DNA of 9,955 nucleotides from positions 1 to 9,955 of the forward strand of contig JAIRZA010000162.1 in the NCBI GenBank assembly GCA_031267475.1, written 5' to 3'. The stretch is from Spirochaetaceae bacterium (GTDB lineage: Bacteria; Spirochaetota; Spirochaetia; Treponematales; Breznakiellaceae). The notes beneath the pieces are model-generated. The model searched no databases. It was not told the DNA's origin and saw only the letters and a program-made list of their open reading frames with translations. Below, one piece after another: positions 7,501-9,955 of this stretch. Every line of letters begins with the position of its first letter. Position 1 is the stretch's first letter. Made by a program: the position numbers and the translations under genes.

Positions 7501-8449
7501 TGCAGGCGCGTATGTATTCGTCCGCGTTTTCATAACCTAATGGAATATCAAACGCCGGCAAATAATGAATTAGATCTTTTGTATCAACACGCGGTATTTC
7601 GGTTTTGCATCTTTCCGCGATTTTAATGGTGTTCGCTACAGCTTCCGGGTATTCGGGAAAAAGAGCGGACATCTCTTCCGCCGATTTAAGATAGAATTGA
7701 TCGCCGTCAAAACGCAGCCGGTTTTCGTCGGCGCGTTTCTTTTTAGTGCCGATGCATAGCAGTATGTCGTGCACCACGCTGTCCGCCTGTTCCAGATAAT
7801 GCACATCGTTGGTAAGGACTAAACCTATGCCTGTCTTTTTTGATATTTCAATTATACCCGGATTAGAATTTTTCTGCGCCTTGATGTTGTGATCTTGTAT
7901 TTCGAGGTAGTAATTATCCGGCCCGAACAGGTCCCTGAACCATAGCGCGCGCTTTTCGGCTTCATCTTTTTTCCCCGCAAGAATCAAACGCGGTATCTCG
8001 CCCGCAAGACAGGCGGAAAGACAAATTAAGCCTTCGTGATATTTTATTAAAAGTTCTTCGTCAATGCGCGGCTTGTAATAAAATCCTTCGGTATAGGCCA
8101 GCGACGCGAGTTTTAACAGGTTGCGGTAGCCGGTTTCGCCGGTGGAAAGCAACACCAGGTGATACGACTTTCCTTCTGTTTTTTCATCGTCGTCCGTGCT
8201 GTGTTTAAGGCTGCCGCGTTCGCGTCTTGAACCGCGCGTCATATAGAATTCGCATCCGATTATTGGATGTACGCCGGCTTTTTCGCAGGCGTCGCGGAAT
8301 TTTAGAACGCCGAACATATTCCCGTGATCGGTTATGGCAAGGTGCTTCATGCCAAGGGCCGCCGCTCTGCCGGCTAGGTCCGCCGCAGTAGCCGCCCCGT
8401 CCAAAAGAGACGCGTCGGTATGCACATGGAGGTGCGCAAAATCAATCAT
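4568..8449 (-). CDS. dnaE: DNA polymerase III alpha subunit (DnaE) with a duplicated OB-fold domain
   Basis: This is the replicative DNA polymerase catalytic subunit. The order is as follows. The PHP domain (about 1-280) has HLHVHT (H6, H8, H10), LLDG (D17), TDHGN (H42), GCE (E67), H97 and TNDVHYL, so most metal ligands are kept. The polymerase core has VGPGRGSGPGS, MPDFDVDF (catalytic D414, D416) and KMDFLGLE (D565). The helix-hairpin-helix region has IKGIGSGPAEEI. A clamp-binding motif QGSLF lies at 919-923. Then come SGHPLDEY, OB-fold 1 (about 989-1076), a linker, OB-fold 2 (about 1126-1213), and a C-terminal domain with LHIRLQKD. At 1293 residues it exceeds common DnaE lengths (E. coli 1160), mainly through the second OB domain. 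ATG 8449 has AGGA six bases upstream. It is preceded by the terminator of the metal-binding protein gene and followed by yggT-recG. No frameshift or intein is seen. Confidence 0.97.
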   Translation of the reverse strand: MIDFAHLHVHTDASLLDGAATAADLAGRAAALGMKHLAITDHGNMFGVLKFRDACEKAGVHPIIGCEFYMTRGSRRERGSLKHSTDDDEKTEGKSYHLVLLSTGETGYRNLLKLASLAYTEGFYYKPRIDEELLIKYHEGLICLSACLAGEIPRLILAGKKDEAEKRALWFRDLFGPDNYYLEIQDHNIKAQKNSNPGIIEISKKTGIGLVLTNDVHYLEQADSVVHDILLCIGTKKKRADENRLRFDGDQFYLKSAEEMSALFPEYPEAVANTIKIAERCKTEIPRVDTKDLIHYLPAFDIPLGYENADEYIRACTMEGLAERYPDYGGAVKERVEFELKTIIDMGFTGYFLIVADFINWAKRNDIPVGPGRGSGPGSIVAYCLRITDVDPLKYNLLFERFLNPERISMPDFDVDFCQERRGEVIDYVTQKYGAERVGQIITFTTLKARAVIKDVARVLDIPLNESNMIVSLIPETPKTTLKSAFETEPKLVELEKDPRYTELFYFARKLEGKSRNTGLHAAGVVIGKSKLDNYVPLYRDSATGGIATQFTMDQLESAGLVKMDFLGLENLDLIKNTVAIVRNKGREYADFDIEKIPENDKATFEMLGEGKSSGIFQFESDGMRNILKQTKPDKIEDLIALNALYRPGPMDYIPQYIKCKNGVEPVKYPDNSLKDILEETYGVIVYQEQVMQVAQRIAGYSLGQADLLRRAMGKKKIDVMAAEKEKFIEGAVKKGFTKELAGNIFEILLPFAGYGFNKSHAAVYSVIAYKTAYLKANFPVEFMAAKLTTEINSTDKLPLYIDEARKMGIEIKPPDVQNSDRLFSVNNGKIFYGLLGIKGIGSGPAEEITRAREDGPYKDFMDFLDRIDIKLVGKKVVELLIQTGAFDSFSIGRSTLAANLERAVEYAQKKKDDKNSAQGSLFEDSGEKEYDDFKFIPAPEWERNEKLRMEKELIGFYFSGHPLDEYKEKWQSLVTADLSEPDKILAGRDYVFAGVIKALRSIQIKKGRYAGSFMGSGVLSDYNGDIEITFFSDAWEKYRDTLEIDNVVVIKGKFDRRNEKPAVIVKEAFDINHADLSAPENMDAVPADSAAKAPSLSLLDPYKDFWKRAVKINLARPGETANDGEMFTLAGILTSIKPYQISKGKNKDRWMGFGALTDYNGDIDITFFCDEWEKYGEKLAVDTAIAFKGSYNKRDDKQSVIFKELLDISCADEMAWRELHIRLQKDAVKKMEDLYPVRDCICEYSGPCSVYFHVPVDNNEIRLRSVALGAAPKNDHLTALKHCAVVADAWLS
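4811..5560 (-). repeat. Tandem duplicated OB-fold unit within dnaE
   Basis: Two homologous coding segments, 5222-5560 (residues 964-1076, starting LDEYKEKW) and 4811-5152 (residues 1100-1213, starting LDPYKDFW), share the order LDxYKxxW, AGI/VL, G.L.DYNGDI.ITFF, D.WEKY, L..D, KG, VI.KE..DI. Across the OB part I count about 39 identities in 86 positions without gaps, at a constant offset of 137 residues. A 14-base identity (TCAATATCGCCGTT on +, at 4956-4969 and 5367-5380) remains at DNA level. The linker between units is rich in A, S, P and D. Confidence 0.85.
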
Positions 8450-8514
8450 GTCTCATCCTAGCTCATAATCTTATGTTTTTCCAGTCGTGGGCGGCGGCGC
8501 GGGGACCGCCGGCG
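8450..8514 (-). promoter_or_regulatory. dnaE leader with a GC-rich hairpin
   Basis: Between the upstream terminator and dnaE, CGGCGG (8492-8497) and CCGCCG (8506-8511) form a hairpin immediately after the terminator T-run on the - strand. The rest (8455-8480) is A/T-rich, with TAAGAT as a weak -10 candidate and the AGGA ribosome-binding site. No good -35 is visible, so the dnaE promoter is not identified with confidence. Confidence 0.3.
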
Positions 8515-8572
8515 AAAAAAAATCGCGGACGGAAGTCATAAATGCAGAGCATTACACGACTTCCATCCGCGA
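8515..8572 (-). terminator. Strong intrinsic terminator after the metal-binding protein gene
   Basis: On the - strand a 15-bp stem (8572-8558 with 8537-8523; one wobble) ends in CCGCGA and is followed directly by eight T residues (8522-8515). The loop contains a second small hairpin, AATGC/GCATT (8541-8545 and 8549-8553). This is the clearest terminator in the window. It separates the metal-binding protein transcript from dnaE. Confidence 0.88.
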
Positions 8573-8581
8573 ACTTCGGGG

Positions 8582-8612
8582 ACAGCCCGCAAATGTCTTC
8601 TAGCGGGGCTGT
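8582..8612 (-). repeat. Hairpin in the 3' untranslated region of the metal-binding protein gene
   Basis: ACAGCCC (8582-8588) pairs with GGGCTGT (8606-8612), with an additional GC/GC pair across a one-base bulge and an 11- to 15-base loop. It lies between the stop codon and the strong terminator. It has no T-tract and may stabilise the mRNA 3' end. Confidence 0.45.
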
Positions 8613-8615
8613 TCA

Positions 8616-8653
8616 GTTGCAATGCAAATCATTGTAGTGCAAATCATTGCAAC
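8616..8653. repeat. 15-bp tandem duplication within a 9-bp inverted repeat at a stop codon
   Basis: TGCAAATCATTG occurs twice (8623-8634 and 8638-8649), one 15-bp period apart, and the pair is bounded by GTTGCAATG (8616-8624) and CATTGCAAC (8645-8653), a perfect inverted repeat. The right-hand part contains the last codons and TGA stop of the metal-binding protein gene, so a slip or local duplication appears to have copied the stop region into the 3' untranslated region. It could be a protein-binding site, but its place downstream of the gene argues against a normal operator. Confidence 0.6.
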
Positions 8654-9603
8654 GCTTCCCGCAAGGCTTCTTCGTTGAGCGTCATAAGCTCCAGATATGT
8701 AACGCCGCGTTCAAAATCGCGCTTGCTTATGTTATGAACGGCGTGGAGCAGGCGTTTTTTCGCTCCGGTTTCTTCCGCGATGATGTCGGCCATTTTTTCA
8801 TTTGAAAGTTCAATGTGAAAAACAACGGGTATTTTTTCCGCTTTCATTTTATTTATCAAAAAGGCGACTGTAGCCGCGCTGGGCTCGGTTTCTGTGGAGC
8901 ATCCGGGAAACGCGGCAAAATAGGAGAGTCCGTAGGCGTCCGCAAAATAACGGAATGGGAATCTGTCGCCAAATACTATTGTTTTTCGCTTTGCGTTGTC
9001 CACGATTGATTGAAATTCGGCGTCCAGTTTATTTAGTTTTGCAAGGTAGGTTTCCGCGTTTTGCCGGTAATACGGGGCGTTTGCGTTGTCTTTTTCGCAG
9101 AGTCCGTCGGTTATCGCTGTTATCATACGTGCGGCGTTTTTGGGCGAAGTCCAAATATGCTCGTCATATTCTTGCTCGATTTCTATGTCTAAATCTTCAA
9201 ACACGTTGTCGTCTTCTTCCTGCATACCTTCAACGATTTCTTCTTCTACTACATCAACGACGTCCATTAGTCTGATGATTTTCATTTTGCTTGTGTCCAG
9301 CGAATCTAGGATGCGGTCAGCCCATGATTCTGATTCTCCGCCTATGTAAATGAATATGTCGCTGTTTTGTATGTTGATTATGTCGCGGGGCGAGGGTTCG
9401 AATGAGTGGCTTTCAGCGCCCGGGGGCAGCAGCATGGAGAGGTTGATTCTGTCGCCTGCTATTGCGCGGGTGAAATCATAGGGTGGAAATATTGTGGTTG
9501 TTACTGTAATTTTTCCGTTCGCGCGCCGTGGTTCTTTGTTTCCGGCGGCAAATGCAACTACGCACGCGCAAATGAATAGCGCGCTTAGTATGTATCGTTT
9601 CAT
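8644..9603 (-). CDS. ZnuA/TroA-like metal-ion ABC transporter substrate-binding protein
   Basis: This is a secreted solute-binding protein of the cluster A-I (ZnuA/TroA/AdcA) family, expected to capture zinc or manganese for an ABC importer. A signal segment (residues 4-19, ending VVAFA) precedes AAGNKEP. No clear lipobox is present, so release or an uncleaved anchor is possible. The mature protein has TTIFPPYDF, a first ligand H66 in ESHSFEPS, an acidic rather than histidine-rich loop (about 115-148), H149 in DEHIWTSP, GDRFPFRYF (212-220) where classical ZnuA has a histidine, FPGCSTETEPS (232-242), and H287/H290 in LLHAVHNIS before GVTYLELM. This resembles a variant subfamily. ATG 9601-9603 has AAGGA (9615-9611) seven bases upstream. 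A strong terminator follows. No permease or ATPase gene is adjacent downstream; upstream is gene-free to the window edge, so it looks monocistronic. The metal is uncertain. Confidence 0.92.
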   Translation of the reverse strand: MKRYILSALFICACVVAFAAGNKEPRRANGKITVTTTIFPPYDFTRAIAGDRINLSMLLPPGAESHSFEPSPRDIINIQNSDIFIYIGGESESWADRILDSLDTSKMKIIRLMDVVDVVEEEIVEGMQEEDDNVFEDLDIEIEQEYDEHIWTSPKNAARMITAITDGLCEKDNANAPYYRQNAETYLAKLNKLDAEFQSIVDNAKRKTIVFGDRFPFRYFADAYGLSYFAAFPGCSTETEPSAATVAFLINKMKAEKIPVVFHIELSNEKMADIIAEETGAKKRLLHAVHNISKRDFERGVTYLELMTLNEEALREALQ

Positions 9604-9654
9604 TATAAGTTCCTTTCAAAAAATTGGACTTGTTCGACAATCTGTTGGTTGTCT

Positions 9655-9671
9655 GCTAACCGAAGGTTAGC
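9655..9671 (-). promoter_or_regulatory. Hairpin in the 5' leader of the metal-binding protein gene
   Basis: GCTAACC and GGTTAGC form a perfect 7-bp stem with a three-base GAA loop (TTC on the transcript strand). It lies about 50 bases before the start codon and would be in the mRNA leader if transcription begins further upstream. A related GGTTAG/CTAACC stem tip is present in the hairpin between dnaE and yggT. Confidence 0.5.
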
Positions 9672-9682
9672 TTACAAGTCTT

Positions 9683-9724
9683 GCAAAATGCAGCGTATTA
9701 ATGCTTTGCATTTTGCGGTTTCAA
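9683..9724 (-). promoter_or_regulatory. Possible promoter with overlapping palindromic operator
   Basis: GCAAAATGCA (9683-9692) and TGCATTTTGC (9707-9716) form a perfect 10-bp inverted repeat with a 14-bp centre. On the - strand TTGAAA (9724-9719) and ATTAAT (9702-9697), 16 bp apart, could be -35 and -10 elements, placing the -10 in the centre of the palindrome and transcription start roughly 85 bases before the gene. For a metal-uptake gene, a palindrome over the promoter would suit binding of a metal-responsive repressor, but no known box is recognised with certainty. Confidence 0.35.
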
Positions 9725-9955
9725 GCGCTTGTTGTCCGGTAACTGTGGTTATCGAACAATTTTGTTATGGCGGAAAGTTGTCTGATGTTGGGTTTGCCGG
9801 GCTGTTTCCGGTTGCTTGTCCGCCAATTCCGGCAAGGGTACGTCAATGGTTGCTGTCAAGGGTTAAGGCGTACTTTTAGGGTTATGGGTGTCGCTGCGTA
9901 AAAATAGTTTTTTACTTTTTTTATGTTCTCTTTTATGTAAAAAATAAAACAGGCG

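Larger units (their letters stand above)
9604..9955. other. Gene-free, repeat-rich upstream region of the metal-binding protein gene
   Basis: I see no convincing gene here; the one longer frame (9649-9879, +) starts at TTG without a ribosome-binding site and crosses several palindromes. Visible structure: TTGTTCGA (9630-9637) with TCGAACAA (9752-9759); GACAA/TTGTC (9636-9640, 9649-9653); hairpin GCTAACC/GGTTAGC (9655-9661, 9665-9671); a 10-bp pair at 9683-9716; the palindrome CAAGCGCTTG (9722-9731); and a TTGCCGG/CCGGCAA pair near 9795-9835. The last 60 bases are very A/T-rich, with GTAAAAA/TTTTTAC followed by a T-run on +, a possible weak terminator for a + transcript or a promoter-like region for -. 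Confidence 0.5.

Noticed and set aside
4568..8449. Possible intein or fusion explaining the long DnaE
   Set aside because: No splicing motifs or foreign domain are seen; the extra length is accounted for by the second OB domain and its linker.
9649..9879. 76-residue + frame upstream of the metal-binding protein gene
   Set aside because: It has a TTG start without a ribosome-binding site, an uncharacteristic Cys/Pro-rich composition, and crosses several palindromes.
1..9955. CRISPR array, transposase, phage or defence genes
   Set aside because: No regular direct-repeat array, no integrase or transposase motifs, and no recognisable defence proteins appear on either strand.

Overview
The window looks like an ordinary chromosomal segment of a spirochaete, most likely a Treponema-type organism. 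This is inferred from the style of the DnaE, RecG and metal-binding proteins, from the AAGNKEP-type start of a secreted binding protein, and from use of a TTG start codon. It was not tested by any search. Six protein genes are supported: two on the + strand at the left, and four on the - strand filling the rest.

Left part (1-1780, + strand): structured DNA (34-117) leads into a TlpA/ResA-like secreted thioredoxin (136-693). The end of that gene runs into a roughly 145-bp imperfect palindromic element (about 669-812) whose core is a perfect 16-bp inverted repeat. A gene-free stretch of about 300 bp with further hairpins follows, then a six-helix membrane protein of the YjdF/DUF2238 family (995-1780). 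Its stop codon overlaps the 3' end of recG, which comes from the other strand.

Middle part (1775-8449, - strand): dnaE (replicative DNA polymerase III alpha), then yggT (double-YggT membrane protein), then recG (branch-migrating helicase), all in one direction. The yggT-recG junction is tight, and the recG ribosome-binding site overlaps the yggT stop. Between dnaE and yggT is a 68-bp gap holding a long hairpin that includes the dnaE stop codon. Replication and fork-repair functions may therefore share a transcript, modulated at that hairpin.

Right part (8450-9955, - strand): a ZnuA/TroA-like metal-binding protein gene (8644-9603) is followed by a strong intrinsic terminator (8515-8572) that separates it from dnaE. 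Upstream of it lie about 350 bp without a convincing gene but rich in inverted repeats, including a 10-bp palindrome around a possible promoter.

I see no phage, transposase, CRISPR, toxin-antitoxin or defence genes, and no clear new multi-gene system. The most unusual items are a tandem duplication of the OB-fold domain in DnaE, the palindromic element that has supplied the end of the thioredoxin reading frame, and the structured DNA on both sides of the metal-binding protein gene.
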